DNA of 64,000 nucleotides from Christiangramia flava JLT2011 (GCF_001951155.1 NZ_CP016359.1:3372001-3436000), one strand, 5' to 3'. Positions 44,877 to 53,708 are shown, numbered from the stretch's first letter. The notes: a model not told the origin generated them from the sequence alone. Translations and numbers: made by a program.

Positions 44877-45359
44877 ATGATGGATAGATTATTTAAATAC
44901 AAGGGAATCCATCCAGGGATTATTCTTGGTAGAGAGTTAGAGAAGCGTTCTATAAAACAACACCCATTCGCTCTGAGTATTGATGAATATCCACAAACCT
45001 TAAATACAATTATAAAGGGTAAAAGAAACCTAAATACATCTTTAGCGCTAAAAATAGAGGATAAGCTTAATTTAAAGGAAGGAACACTCGCTATTCTACG
45101 AACCTATTATGATATCGTTCAGGAAAAGGAAAAGCTTAATTTGAAAACACCTAAACTCTCTTTACTTAGAAAATCACTTTTTTGGGATACTGATTTCAAT
45201 CGAATAGATTGGATAAAACAATATAGAGCTGTTATTAAAAGGATCTTTGAACGTGGTAACTTTACTGAAAAAAAGGAGATCCTTCGGTTTTATGGTAAAA
45301 AAAAGGTAAAGACTGTATTAGATACAATAACTCGACCTTCATTTCCTACTATTAACTAA
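44877..45359 (+). CDS. Antitoxin-type regulator of an AbiE-like system (XRE-like N-terminus plus DUF6922-like)
   Basis: 160 residues. The first 75 look like a helix-turn-helix of HigA type (HPGIILGRELEKRSIKQHPF, then TLNTIIKGKRNLNTSLALKI). The second half (LSLLRKSLFWDTDFNRIDWI, then FTEKKEILRFYGKKKVKTVL) matches the small partner found before AbiEii-like nucleotidyltransferase toxins. The remains of such a toxin gene begin right after (45373). So this is an antitoxin left with a destroyed toxin. It may still act as a DNA-binding repressor. The start ATG at 44877 is followed at once by a second ATG at 44880. Confidence 0.72.
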   Translation: MMDRLFKYKGIHPGIILGRELEKRSIKQHPFALSIDEYPQTLNTIIKGKRNLNTSLALKIEDKLNLKEGTLAILRTYYDIVQEKEKLNLKTPKLSLLRKSLFWDTDFNRIDWIKQYRAVIKRIFERGNFTEKKEILRFYGKKKVKTVLDTITRPSFPTIN

Positions 45360-45372
45360 CTACCACATTAAA

Positions 45373-45500
45373 CTGCATGATAGCTTAATAAAATTAATGG
45401 CTGCCAAAGAATTCAAAGAATTCCGAATGGTAGGTGGGATGCCCTGAGTTTATAGATCGAACATCGCGAATTCGTAGATACCGATCTATTTAGTGATGGA
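45373..45500 (+). pseudogene. N-terminal fragment of an AbiEii/AbiGii-type toxin gene
   Basis: In one frame from 45373: LHDSLIKLMAAKEFKEFRMV, then GG and a stop. In the next frame: ALSL-stop-IEHREFVDTDLFSDG. Together these form the start of an AbiEii nucleotidyltransferase, with the VGG-x-ALSLQ-x-x-HRES-x-D-x-DLF pattern that includes the active-site acidic pair. A frameshift and a stop disrupt it, and then the sequence departs into a separate toxin-antitoxin module. The C-terminal part resumes at 46215. Confidence 0.75.
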
Positions 45501-45556
45501 CAACATTAGGGAAAACGAGCAATTTTTCGGATATTTAGACCTTAAATTCAAGTAAA

Positions 45557-45799
45557 ATGGCAACAGTAGACAATATACGAAACGGATTGATTGATAAGAT
45601 ACTATCAATTAGAAATAAAGATTTTTTAGTCGCTCTTGATAAATTAATTACATCAAGTTCATCTGAATCGGACATTATTGAATTGACACAAGAGCAAAAA
45701 ATAATGCTGGAGATGAGTGAAAAGGATATTAAAAATGGAAAACTGATTTCTCAAGAAGCAATGGACAAAAGAAATCTGGAATGGCTAAACGCAATATAA
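45557..45799 (+). CDS. Antitoxin of a RelE/ParE-type module
   Basis: 80-residue acidic protein: MATVDNIRNGLIDKILSIRN at the start, then a Ser-rich linker and a helical C-terminus (EQKIMLEMSEKDIKNGKLIS). The layout matches small antitoxins of Bacteroidota parDE/relBE pairs, in which the C-terminus wraps the toxin. Its 3' end overlaps the toxin start by 19 bp. No DNA-binding motif is obvious, so autoregulation may be weak or by another fold. Confidence 0.75.
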   Translation: MATVDNIRNGLIDKILSIRNKDFLVALDKLITSSSSESDIIELTQEQKIMLEMSEKDIKNGKLISQEAMDKRNLEWLNAI

Positions 45800-46095
45800 T
45801 TTGGACTCGAACAGCTGACATTCAATTTGTGGGAATATTAGAATATTGGGCAAATAGGAATAAATCTAATATCTACTCTAAAAAACTTCTAAAATTAGTT
45901 TCGGAAAGGACAAAACAAATTGCTGAACAACCATTAATTTTTAAAATTACTGACTTTAAAGACACTAGAGTCGCTTCTCTCGGAAATTTTAGCATTTTCT
46001 ATAAATTGCATAATAAAGAAATTATAATCACTGCATTTTGGGATAACCGACAAAATCCTAAGAACCTGTTGAAAATATTGAAAAACAAAAAATAA
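45781..46095 (+). CDS. RelE/ParE-family toxin
   Basis: 104 residues, basic. Family features: IIWTRTADIQFVGILEYWAN near the start, YSKKLLKLVSERTKQIAEQP in the middle, and the C-terminal strands ASLGNFSIFYKLHNKEIIIT and AFWDNRQNPKNLLKIL, the last block (FWDNRQNP) typical of ParE-like toxins from Bacteroidota. It would target gyrase or ribosome-bound mRNA; which one is unknown. The antitoxin gene overlaps it upstream. The pair sits inside the remains of another toxin gene, so it arrived after or together with its decay. Confidence 0.85.
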   Translation: MAKRNIIWTRTADIQFVGILEYWANRNKSNIYSKKLLKLVSERTKQIAEQPLIFKITDFKDTRVASLGNFSIFYKLHNKEIIITAFWDNRQNPKNLLKILKNKK

Positions 46096-46099
46096 CATT

Positions 46100-46214
46100 G
46101 CCTAACAATCGTTAAAAGTAATTACTTGTGTTCGACTACTTCTGAAAATTTTAGCGAATTTTTAGTTTGGCTTGTACTTGCTAAACCTTGTAACATTTCA
46201 TAGCCGAGCCTAAC
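46100..46214. repeat. Tail segment bounded by two GCCTAAC copies at the edge of the inserted module
   Basis: The 7-bp GCCTAAC stands at 46100-46106, just after the toxin gene, and again at 46208-46214, exactly where homology to the interrupted AbiEii gene resumes. GCCTAAC fits the R'' box (RYYYAAC) of attC-like sites, but the second copy is direct, not inverted, so a true attC is not shown. Confidence 0.35.
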
Positions 46215-46703
46215 TCAGATTATGGTACCATCAACTTTGAAGGATTAATTACATAACTGGAATTAAGCTTTCTATATATAGACCATTTAACCGCTCCACC
46301 AGCGCTTGGGAAATCTTATATAATAGGAACTGATCAGGATGAAACTATAAAATTAGATGTCTTTTACACGGACCACTTTCTTCAACCACCTTTATTAGAG
46401 GATGGGATACGAATGGCTACCCTGGAAGAGATCATAGCTATAAAAATAGATGTGGTCCAGCGAGGAGGTAGAAAGAAGGATTTCTGGGATCTACATGCAC
46501 TTTTCAACTCCGATATGCTGGACCTACATAAGAACCGATACCCCTATACGCACGAGAGAAATACTATCATTGAGAACTTCACCAATTTTTCCCAGGCTGA
46601 TGATGATTTTGATCCCATCTGTCTTCATGGAAAATACTGGGAATTTATAAAAGATGATATTGAACAGCTGGTTAATTCGTGGCGGCGATCCAATAAGGAT
46701 TAG
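46215..46703 (+). pseudogene. C-terminal fragment of the AbiEii-type toxin gene
   Basis: From 46215 the frame reads SDYGTINFEGLIT, a stop (46254-46256), then continues LELSFLYIDH and GKSYIIGTDQDETIKLDVFY, TDHFLQPPLLEDGIRMATLE and EIIAIKIDVVQRGGRKKDFW. The last block (EIIAxKIDVVxxRGxxKDFxDL type) is the hallmark of AbiEii/AbiGii nucleotidyltransferases. The first half lies 0.7 kb upstream. A product starting at ATG 46413 could be made but would lack the active site. Confidence 0.82.
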
Positions 46704-46737
46704 TGAATTTAATTACGTTCTGACCATTAAAATTTTT

Positions 46738-47571
46738 TCAGTTAGGATTATTTATAAACCGGTGAGAGACTTTTAAAAGTAAATCCCTTTCTCCTTTTCC
46801 TTCGTTCAGCTCCACTAAGACATGCCGGTCATTGCTCAGGGAAAATTTAGGAAATACATAGACCAGTCTTGCCCTTTGGCCTTCTTTAATCTTCACCGGA
46901 GTTTTATACTTGAATATAGATTCTTTTATAATGGTTTGCATCGACTTTTTCTTTCCCTTTTGCCTGGTTTTCACGGATAAATTCAGAAAATTAACATCAT
47001 AATCCAGGCTGGATTCATTTTCAATCTGAATGACAAAATACAATTCATTTTGGTTGAAAACTATATTCTCAATACTTAACAGAATACCCTGATTTTTTGT
47101 CTTTAACCTGCCAATCTTTTCTTTTTTACCCAGTAGATAGGAACAAAAATTTAGATAGTGAATATCCTTTTCTAGCTTTTTCTTTTGGAGTTTTGTTTCC
47201 TTAGCAGTAACGGATATATCGCGTTTTTCAGTGCCAATACGTTCTGTACTCCGCACAAAATAATTTAATCTGGAAAGCTGCTTCTTATATTTCAGAATAT
47301 AAGAGTAGACCGACCCACCAGCATCTATGACTAGAAGATTACTTTCTGTACCCGGTTTGGCCTGTAATAAGCCAAAATGTTGCTGTCTTTCTCTGTTGTG
47401 GGTGAACACGAAATGGTCCGCACCGGTAATAGCCTGGCTGATAGGCTGAGGAAAAAATAAGGCCACGTTTTTATACTCATTGGCAAATATCGTGTCCAAA
47501 CGTTCCATCTTTTGAGAATAAAGTTGGGCGGTAGTTAAAAGGATCGCGGAAATTAGAAGATATGGTTTCAT
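46738..47571 (-). CDS. traN: Conjugative transposon protein TraN (VirB9-like)
   Basis: 277 residues with a signal peptide (MKPYLLISAILLTTAQLYSQ). Function: periplasmic/outer-membrane part of the type IV secretion channel. The body is beta-rich: VALFFPQPISQAITGADHFV, then LVIDAGGSVYSYILKYKK, and a C-terminal domain from about 160 on (VFNQNELYFVIQIENESSLD). This matches TraN of CTnDOT-like elements. It is the last gene of the minus-strand operon, converging on the toxin remnant with only 34 bp between them. It lies 28 bp after traM. Confidence 0.82.
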   Translation of the reverse strand: MKPYLLISAILLTTAQLYSQKMERLDTIFANEYKNVALFFPQPISQAITGADHFVFTHNRERQQHFGLLQAKPGTESNLLVIDAGGSVYSYILKYKKQLSRLNYFVRSTERIGTEKRDISVTAKETKLQKKKLEKDIHYLNFCSYLLGKKEKIGRLKTKNQGILLSIENIVFNQNELYFVIQIENESSLDYDVNFLNLSVKTRQKGKKKSMQTIIKESIFKYKTPVKIKEGQRARLVYVFPKFSLSNDRHVLVELNEGKGERDLLLKVSHRFINNPN

Positions 47572-47599
47572 AACAAAGGATTTTAGTAAAATCAGGAAT

Positions 47600-48529
47600 T
47601 CATATACCCGGTTTTAGGATTAGTTTATAGTTATTTAAGACCGTAACTTTTACATTACGATTTTTGGTTTTTAGAAGTTTTCCTACGCCACTGACCTGTG
47701 GAACACTGGGTATATTGATCTCTCCCAAAAGATCATCCAGAACCTCGGTAGTTGCTTCCTCGCGAAAATTATTTTCCACATAAATACCTTCACTACCATC
47801 CTGTATATCATATGCTTTTAAAGTGGTAGGTTGATGTTTTATATTTTCAATTTCAATAAGCACCCGGTTAGGCTGAAAGCTTATAAAGCCAAAAATGGAG
47901 GTATTCTTTGGGATCTTCCTGGTACCTATAGTTGCATCCTGGTCTAGTCGTAACCGGATCCGGGAATTAGACCTGACTACCTGGGTGCCATCCACAACAA
48001 CCCGTATTTCGGAATCAGTACTTCCGGAAATCGTGTTTTTGTTTGATGTAGGATTGGAGGCAAAAAATAGTTGATGCTCCAGTCCCATCTCCTTAGTCTG
48101 AATTTTCCGTTCTTCCCGGATTGCTGATGTATCTGGACGAGGGAGTGTCCTTCTAGGGGATGTCGTAGGAGGCGAAGCCATGGCCTGTACTTCTGAAGCC
48201 CTGCGTTCTCCCAGGAAATAAATACTATCTATGATCCGCTTTTTTTCTTTTTCAGGAAGTTCCGGATCATAATAACCCAAGGAATCCATTAATTTCTCAT
48301 CATATATACTGGGAACATTTGTCTCTCTTACCTCTTTCAGGTCATTGATAGCATCTAGCTTGGAATCATAGGATGGTGGCTCCTCCCTAAGCTCCGGAAC
48401 GGGAGCATGATTTAATTGCTTGGGCGCGTCCTGATCATCATTCATAATCATTATCGTATAAGAGATCAAAAAGATGACAACGATAGCGACGATACTCACT
48501 ACTACAATTTTATTCTTTTCTATTTTCAT
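47600..48529 (-). CDS. traM: Conjugative transposon protein TraM (VirB10-like)
   Basis: 309 residues: one membrane helix near the N-terminus (KIVVVSIVAIVVIFLISYTI), a long proline/acid-rich periplasmic stretch (30-140), and a C-terminal beta-barrel domain with SRIRLRLDQDATIGTRKIPK and NTSIFGFISFQPNRVLIEIE, the TraM/VirB10 pattern. It spans the periplasm between inner-membrane complex and TraN. It is 11 bp downstream of traK. At 309 residues it is shorter than CTnDOT TraM (about 440), mainly in the linker. Confidence 0.85.
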   Translation of the reverse strand: MKIEKNKIVVVSIVAIVVIFLISYTIMIMNDDQDAPKQLNHAPVPELREEPPSYDSKLDAINDLKEVRETNVPSIYDEKLMDSLGYYDPELPEKEKKRIIDSIYFLGERRASEVQAMASPPTTSPRRTLPRPDTSAIREERKIQTKEMGLEHQLFFASNPTSNKNTISGSTDSEIRVVVDGTQVVRSNSRIRLRLDQDATIGTRKIPKNTSIFGFISFQPNRVLIEIENIKHQPTTLKAYDIQDGSEGIYVENNFREEATTEVLDDLLGEINIPSVPQVSGVGKLLKTKNRNVKVTVLNNYKLILKPGI

Positions 48530-48540
48530 GATGATATTTT

Positions 48541-49155
48541 TTAGGATTCCGGAATTATCTTTCTAAGGCTGTTTTCAAAGTAATCCGTGATCAGAAGGCC
48601 ATGTGGATTATTAGGGAAATGCCGATCTACTGTTATAAGTTTTCCTGTGGAAATAAGTTCATAGGTGTCGACAACAGTGCCCCGATTGATTTCAAAAATG
48701 GTCGTTGTTCGGAATCTGTAATGATCCTCCATCTCTTCAATATCCGACTCTATACTTTGTACTTTTTGAACCAGAGAATACTGAAGCAGACGATTATATA
48801 CCCCATCAGCCCTTTTCTGTCGATATAAGTCGGCTACAGAACCATTTCCCAGCCATAATGCCTTTTCAAGATTTTTCTCATAACTGTTAGCATCAATATC
48901 ATAAAAATAGGTATGGAATAAGCTTAGGTGTGCTAATGCTTCCACCCTGAAATTCTCTTTTTGTGTAACCAGTTTTAAGGGAATAATACTTCCGTCATTA
49001 TTGATCGCAAAAGCTGAATTCAAGGCTTTTCTATTAGTTGTGAATGTAACCCACAGAGCAAAAGCACTGAATATTTGTGCGCTGATAACGATTGCTAAAA
49101 CCAAAAACCGATTAAGTTTTAATACGGTGTAAATATCTTTATATGGTGTTTTCAT
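48541..49155 (-). CDS. traK: Conjugative transposon protein TraK (VirB8-like)
   Basis: 204 residues, the normal TraK size. A cytosolic start of about 15 residues, one membrane helix (FLVLAIVISAQIFSAFALWV) and a periplasmic domain containing VEALAHLSLFHTYFYDIDAN, KALWLGNGSVADLYRQKRAD and TYELISTGKLITVDRHFPNN. The domain has the NTF2-like VirB8 layout that nucleates the secretion complex. It sits 65 bp after traJ. Confidence 0.88.
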   Translation of the reverse strand: MKTPYKDIYTVLKLNRFLVLAIVISAQIFSAFALWVTFTTNRKALNSAFAINNDGSIIPLKLVTQKENFRVEALAHLSLFHTYFYDIDANSYEKNLEKALWLGNGSVADLYRQKRADGVYNRLLQYSLVQKVQSIESDIEEMEDHYRFRTTTIFEINRGTVVDTYELISTGKLITVDRHFPNNPHGLLITDYFENSLRKIIPES

Positions 49156-49220
49156 AATGATTGTTTTAGTGTTTATACATCTGCTGACTCTGATTTATCG
49201 ATTCTATAACCATCGGCATT

Positions 49221-50066
49221 TTAACTCGTAAATAATCTCAACGTAAAGGAGATGGCTCGACGGTATAACTTGAATTTTAGAAACACGATAAACCCAATAG
49301 AACCCAATTCTACTACCGGAGCAAAGAAATTACTGTCATAATCAGTTCCAAACAGGTTTTGCCAGAAGTTGGTATTGATCTCCGTGTAGATCGCGTTAAT
49401 AAATACATTGACCAGGAAAAATGCGGGAACAAGCATATATACTCCCGCATATATTCTGAAAAAGCTATAGGCCATCGAACGGAACTTTTCGAATACTGAA
49501 AGACTAAGTATCAATGGGAAGAATGCCTGCATGATTCCCAGGATAAAATAACGCTCCGCAAGGAAAAGAGGATAAATGAACAGATCTATTATCCATAAGA
49601 ATAGGCTAATTAGAAATGCAAAGGTTTTAAATCCATATAATGGTGTGACCAATGCTTCATATAATAAGGCCATTGCTTTTCGCATAGCGTCCAGTGCTGA
49701 CACATCTTCTTCTATCGGGATCTCTTGCATTTGCAAGGGTAGGAGGGCAGGAGCGGTTTCCCGATATTGGTTTTCTATGGCCACCAGGATCCCATCAAAG
49801 AATCCTAAGATTTGCGTGGAGAATATTACCAGTAATACCACGGCAAAATTCTTTGCTAACTCCGCCGGGCTCAGCCCCCAGGTATAGCCATCTTTTTCCA
49901 CGATCCCCTCGTTATACTTCTTTAGGATGTTGACCAGAAAGAAAAGGACAGCTAAGGTTTTCATGCCTACGATAGTATACTGAGAAAATTCACTACTCTG
50001 AATCGTCTGGAATACAGTATCAATATATTCAAGCCCTATTGCTGATATGATGGTGCCCGATGTCAT
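49221..50066 (-). CDS. traJ: Conjugative transposon protein TraJ (VirB6-like)
   Basis: Polytopic inner-membrane protein of 281 residues with about six helices: YTIVGMKTLAVLFFLVNILK, FAVVLLVIFSTQILGFFDGI, TFAFLISLFLWIIDLFIYPL, FILGIMQAFFPLILSLSVFE and a terminal pair. The order fits TraJ, the VirB6-type channel platform. Its start codon shares one base with the traI stop (50066), a tight coupling. No enzymatic motif is expected. Confidence 0.85.
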   Translation of the reverse strand: MTSGTIISAIGLEYIDTVFQTIQSSEFSQYTIVGMKTLAVLFFLVNILKKYNEGIVEKDGYTWGLSPAELAKNFAVVLLVIFSTQILGFFDGILVAIENQYRETAPALLPLQMQEIPIEEDVSALDAMRKAMALLYEALVTPLYGFKTFAFLISLFLWIIDLFIYPLFLAERYFILGIMQAFFPLILSLSVFEKFRSMAYSFFRIYAGVYMLVPAFFLVNVFINAIYTEINTNFWQNLFGTDYDSNFFAPVVELGSIGFIVFLKFKLYRRAISFTLRLFTS

Positions 50067-50659
50067 TAAAAGCTGGTTTCCCGGTTATTGATCTTATCCT
50101 GCATTTTTCGAAATGAGATGATCTGCTGATACCGTTTGGTCTTTAATCGAACATCGTTCACCATTTCCTGGCTTTCCAATTCCTTTTGCTTTAAAACCTC
50201 GGCCCGTTCTGCATCAGTCATTTTCAAATGATCACTGGATAAGATCTCATCGATAAAATCCATCGTTGCCAGGGAATTCTCCACCACCGTATTAAAAGAT
50301 TCGGTCACCCTTGTTACTTCATCGGGTTTGATATAGGGAGAATCCAGAATATCTCGAAGATCATTCTGCATAACATTAATTAATCGCTGATTATTTCTGC
50401 CGATCTCCCTGACAGCCTGTAAATCCTTAATTACACCATTGACCTTTTCAATATTCTCCTTCTGAGCTTTTAGAAAATTAACCGTCTTTACCAGATTGGC
50501 AGTTTGTTTAGCAGATTCTACCAGCGATTTGACCAGACTGATAAAATTCGTGTTGTCATATACAGGCATTCCCTGGGCTAACATGGGGCCTGATGCAAGC
50601 AGAGCCATCGTTATGACCATGATCATCATTTTATTTTTATTAAATATTCTACTTTTCAT
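50066..50659 (-). CDS. traI: Conjugative transposon protein TraI-like (VirB5-type exported helical protein)
   Basis: 197 residues with a signal peptide (MMIMVITMALLASGPMLAQG) and a long helical body with coiled-coil character (LVESAKQTANLVKTVNFLKA, then EMVNDVRLKTKRYQQIISFR). Position between the VirB4 ATPase and the VirB6-like gene and the overlap of 4 bp with traG identify it as the TraI of Bacteroidota conjugative transposons, thought to be a pilus-tip or channel accessory. Not related to the relaxase called TraI in F. Confidence 0.8.
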   Translation of the reverse strand: MKSRIFNKNKMMIMVITMALLASGPMLAQGMPVYDNTNFISLVKSLVESAKQTANLVKTVNFLKAQKENIEKVNGVIKDLQAVREIGRNNQRLINVMQNDLRDILDSPYIKPDEVTRVTESFNTVVENSLATMDFIDEILSSDHLKMTDAERAEVLKQKELESQEMVNDVRLKTKRYQQIISFRKMQDKINNRETSF

Positions 50660-53070
50660 TTTTTTGGATTTTTAAGGTGAATAAATGTTTTGATAGCTTC
50701 CTCCATATTGCCGAGTTGATCATATAGCGCCATGATCTGGGTATTTTCCTCCCCATCGGTGAGATATGCTGCATACACTTCAGGAGGTACTTCTAGACGG
50801 AAAATGTTACTTTGCCGGCCTATTTTTATGAACATCTCAGTATACTTGCGAGGTCCCGTAAGATTATTCTTAATAGATTTTAACTGCTTATGATCATGAC
50901 TGGAAAGATGCAGTCGATCTACGAGTGCCTGATAACCTTTCTCGTTGTTCAGGCTATAGATCACCTGAGTATTCTCTAAGATACTGGCTGATGTAGCATT
51001 ATCGGGAAGTTGATTTATAGACTGTAAGATAATTCCAATGGCGCCATTCTGTTTTCGGATCGCCTGGTAATAGAATTCAACACTTTCCAGTACATTTTCA
51101 AACTTTAATTGCTTGGCAAATTCATCAAATAATATAATTCCTTTTTCTTGACGGTTTTTCCAAATGCTACGCTGAATAGCAGACTTAATCAGCTTTAGCA
51201 TTACCGAAAGAATCTCTTTGTTATCCTTTACTTCGTCAAGTTCAAAAATAATCAGTTGCTTATCTTCAATCCTGTAAGTCTGATCACCGCTGGCGGCAAA
51301 CAAAAAGCTATATAGACCATCGCCGACATACTCCGATAGCACGTGCAGAAAATTGAGGACATTGAAGTAGTCGGGATGGATTTTAAGTTTTTTAAGCAGA
51401 TTTGTCTGGTTTTGCTCAATGAAGGTGTAGAAACTATCTAAAGAATGATTCTCTTTGACGCTGATGTAGTAATATCGTAGGATCTTTTTTATGGATACAG
51501 ACTGCGCTTTGGTAACTTTTAAATTGGATGCCAGAAGTTCAAAAAGAAACATAGATAGATCCTCCAGGTGTTCCGGCCCCACATCCCGGGGACTGGAGAT
51601 ATAAAAAGGATTGATCCCTAAATTCTTACCATGCTCATAGTGTAGTATGGTATACTTGTCGGGATAGAGCCTGGCGAATTTCGTATAGGAGCCTCCAAGA
51701 TCAATGATGACCAGGCGAACGCCACTTTCAAAATACTGCCGAAGGATGTTGTTAGCCAAAAAGGATTTACCTTCACCGGTAGGGGCGAAGATGGTAAAGT
51801 TCCTTGCTTTGATCCGCCTCTTACGTTCATCCCAGACATCTTTCAGGATCGGCAGATTGTGCTCCCGATCATTGAATATAACCCCGGTGCTGTCAGATTT
51901 ATAATTGGTATTATTAATAAAGAGGCATAATGCGTGTTTTAGATCAGTGACGTAGAGATCTTCATTGGAGAAATTCGAGGAAAAACAGCAATAACTGTTT
52001 AGTATATAATTTTTCCGTTCTTCTCCCCGTGGATAATAAGGAAGGATATCCAACTCTTTAAGTTCGGCTTTTATTTTCGATCCAATTCTTTCCAGATCCT
52101 TCGCCTGGTCTGACCAGTATATGATATTGAAATGACCGCGTATGATCCTGGAATTGTCATCGGAATTGATTTGAGTAAGGATTTCCTGGATTTTAGCCAG
52201 AACCACCTTATTCTGAGAACCAAAACCGGAACTCCTGCTTAGCTCTTCTACCTTTTTATCCAGTAGCTTCCGCCATTTGTGTTTATCATCCAGGTAAAGG
52301 ATCTGATTGAGGATATGGTTTTCTTTTAAGGTAAGCCCCAAGCCATCCACAAACCCCTGGTGAAATATAAAATCGTCAGAGGTGAATTTTTCATTGGTAT
52401 TGCTCGTCTTCACACTTTCACCGAAACATAGTTCACTGTTGATGGCAAGGACATCAAAATAATGTCTGCCCGCATGAAGATGCTGTTTATTCAAAAGGAC
52501 ATCCGTGTCATAGCCTGAATTAAACCCATTGAAATAATTATGGGTCAAATCTGAAATGTCCTTTGGATCTAAGGGTTGTAAGGAAAGTTTTCTGCTATTA
52601 TTTAAAAATGAAACGGAATCGTTTACCGCGGTCATAAATTCCTGAACTCTTTCATCCAGTTTATTTATAATACTTCTTGAGACCTTTCGAAAAGGGTTTA
52701 TATATTTGGCATTGTTTAAGGCTTTGTTTTTAGTTAAAACAAAATATAACAGGCATCGGTGTTCCATATATTCCCTACCTTCGAAATGCTGCCGGGTTGC
52801 TTTTTCCAGAAATGTATTATTGGGTAACTGCTCTGCAGTAAATTCTTTTTTAAAATAAATGTCCTGTTTGTGAATTACCGTTGCAACAGGCAGTGATTTG
52901 ATTGCCTGAAACCATGTAGCATGAATATCTTCAAAATCCTTTTCAGATAGTGAGTATATCTCAGGAAGGCTTACTTCGTAACCTCCTAGTACATTGCCAT
53001 TATTTGCAAAGATGATGTTGTCCCTGCAACCCGCTATGGGCCAGTGAGAAGAGAGGTTAATCTTTTTCAT
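50656..53070 (-). CDS. traG: Conjugation ATPase TraG (VirB4-like)
   Basis: 804-residue cytosolic/membrane-associated ATPase that powers pilus assembly and transfer. Walker A is APTGEGKSFLANNIL (about 428-442) and Walker B GIILFDEFAKQLK (about 648-660). The N-terminal domain starts LSSHWPIAGCRDNIIFANNG and carries the TraG-specific stretch SEKDFEDIHATWFQAIKSLP. Length is normal. It overlaps traF by 14 bp and traI by 4 bp. It is the best marker of the secretion operon. Confidence 0.94.
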   Translation of the reverse strand: MKKINLSSHWPIAGCRDNIIFANNGNVLGGYEVSLPEIYSLSEKDFEDIHATWFQAIKSLPVATVIHKQDIYFKKEFTAEQLPNNTFLEKATRQHFEGREYMEHRCLLYFVLTKNKALNNAKYINPFRKVSRSIINKLDERVQEFMTAVNDSVSFLNNSRKLSLQPLDPKDISDLTHNYFNGFNSGYDTDVLLNKQHLHAGRHYFDVLAINSELCFGESVKTSNTNEKFTSDDFIFHQGFVDGLGLTLKENHILNQILYLDDKHKWRKLLDKKVEELSRSSGFGSQNKVVLAKIQEILTQINSDDNSRIIRGHFNIIYWSDQAKDLERIGSKIKAELKELDILPYYPRGEERKNYILNSYCCFSSNFSNEDLYVTDLKHALCLFINNTNYKSDSTGVIFNDREHNLPILKDVWDERKRRIKARNFTIFAPTGEGKSFLANNILRQYFESGVRLVIIDLGGSYTKFARLYPDKYTILHYEHGKNLGINPFYISSPRDVGPEHLEDLSMFLFELLASNLKVTKAQSVSIKKILRYYYISVKENHSLDSFYTFIEQNQTNLLKKLKIHPDYFNVLNFLHVLSEYVGDGLYSFLFAASGDQTYRIEDKQLIIFELDEVKDNKEILSVMLKLIKSAIQRSIWKNRQEKGIILFDEFAKQLKFENVLESVEFYYQAIRKQNGAIGIILQSINQLPDNATSASILENTQVIYSLNNEKGYQALVDRLHLSSHDHKQLKSIKNNLTGPRKYTEMFIKIGRQSNIFRLEVPPEVYAAYLTDGEENTQIMALYDQLGNMEEAIKTFIHLKNPKK

Positions 53071-53341
53071 AATTGATGTCTGAATTTTTTTTATTACTGA
53101 GGATCACCGGGAAAACCCTGATCATTTGAAAAACCTCCAGGAACCTGTTGATCCTAAGGAGCGTGATATATAAGCTCACATTGAAAACAGAAGCGACTAA
53201 AATGACTCCCAGGCTGAAAGAGAATATGACAACCAGTAGCGAGGCAATAATAGATACCATGAACAGCGCAAAAAGTGGTAGGGTCAGGCCAAAAATTACA
53301 GCTTGCTTTCTGATGTTTTTATAGGGTTCGTATTTTTTCAT
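53057..53341 (-). CDS. traF: Conjugative transposon protein TraF-like (VirB3-type, DUF4133)
   Basis: 94-residue membrane protein with two hydrophobic segments (AVIFGLTLPLFALFMVSIIA and FSLGVILVASVFNVSLYITL). The start MKKYEPYKNIRKQAVIFGL is typical of this small protein, which docks the VirB4 ATPase at the membrane. It overlaps traG by 14 bp and follows traE by 18 bp. Confidence 0.82.
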   Translation of the reverse strand: MKKYEPYKNIRKQAVIFGLTLPLFALFMVSIIASLLVVIFSFSLGVILVASVFNVSLYITLLRINRFLEVFQMIRVFPVILSNKKNSDINYEKD

Positions 53342-53359
53342 GACCTTTTTCCTTTGAAA

Positions 53360-53647
53360 TTATATGACCATGGTGATTAAATAGGTGAAGATGCCAACCA
53401 CCACTCCTGAAATAAGGACAAACAATAAGACACGAGTGACACCTTTCTTTAGATCAGAATTCTCACCAAAGAAATGCCCTACGTTAAATAAGAAGCCAAC
53501 TAAAAAGATGACGCCTAAAACGATTGGAAAAATGTTTCTGATGGTGTCTGAAATCTCATTTACCGAATTTTCAATACCTCCTATCTGGGCAAAGAGAGAG
53601 GTGGAGGATAGCGAGAAAAGAGTAATTAGGATTATAGATTTTTTCAT
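53360..53647 (-). CDS. traE: Conjugative transposon protein TraE-like (VirB2-type pilin, DUF4134)
   Basis: Start chosen at the ATG at 53647 because it opens a clean signal peptide (MKKSIILITLFSLSSTSLFA); an upstream ATG at 53674 would add nine polar residues. The mature part (about 74 residues) has two membrane helices (IFPIVLGVIFLVGFLFNVGH and VLLFVLISGVVVGIFTYLIT), the small-pilin pattern. It is the first gene of the transfer operon, with an ACTGA-N3-TCAGT palindrome 62 bp upstream of its start. Confidence 0.82.
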   Translation of the reverse strand: MKKSIILITLFSLSSTSLFAQIGGIENSVNEISDTIRNIFPIVLGVIFLVGFLFNVGHFFGENSDLKKGVTRVLLFVLISGVVVGIFTYLITMVI

Positions 53648-53708
53648 AACGAATGGATTTAAATTTTTATTCATTTCCGTTATGAGAAAACTACATCTTT
53701 TTCATTTT

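Noticed and set aside
46100..46214. Integron attC site
   Set aside because: Only an R''-like box was found and the second copy is direct; no inverted partner or integrase was seen, so it is kept only as a repeat.
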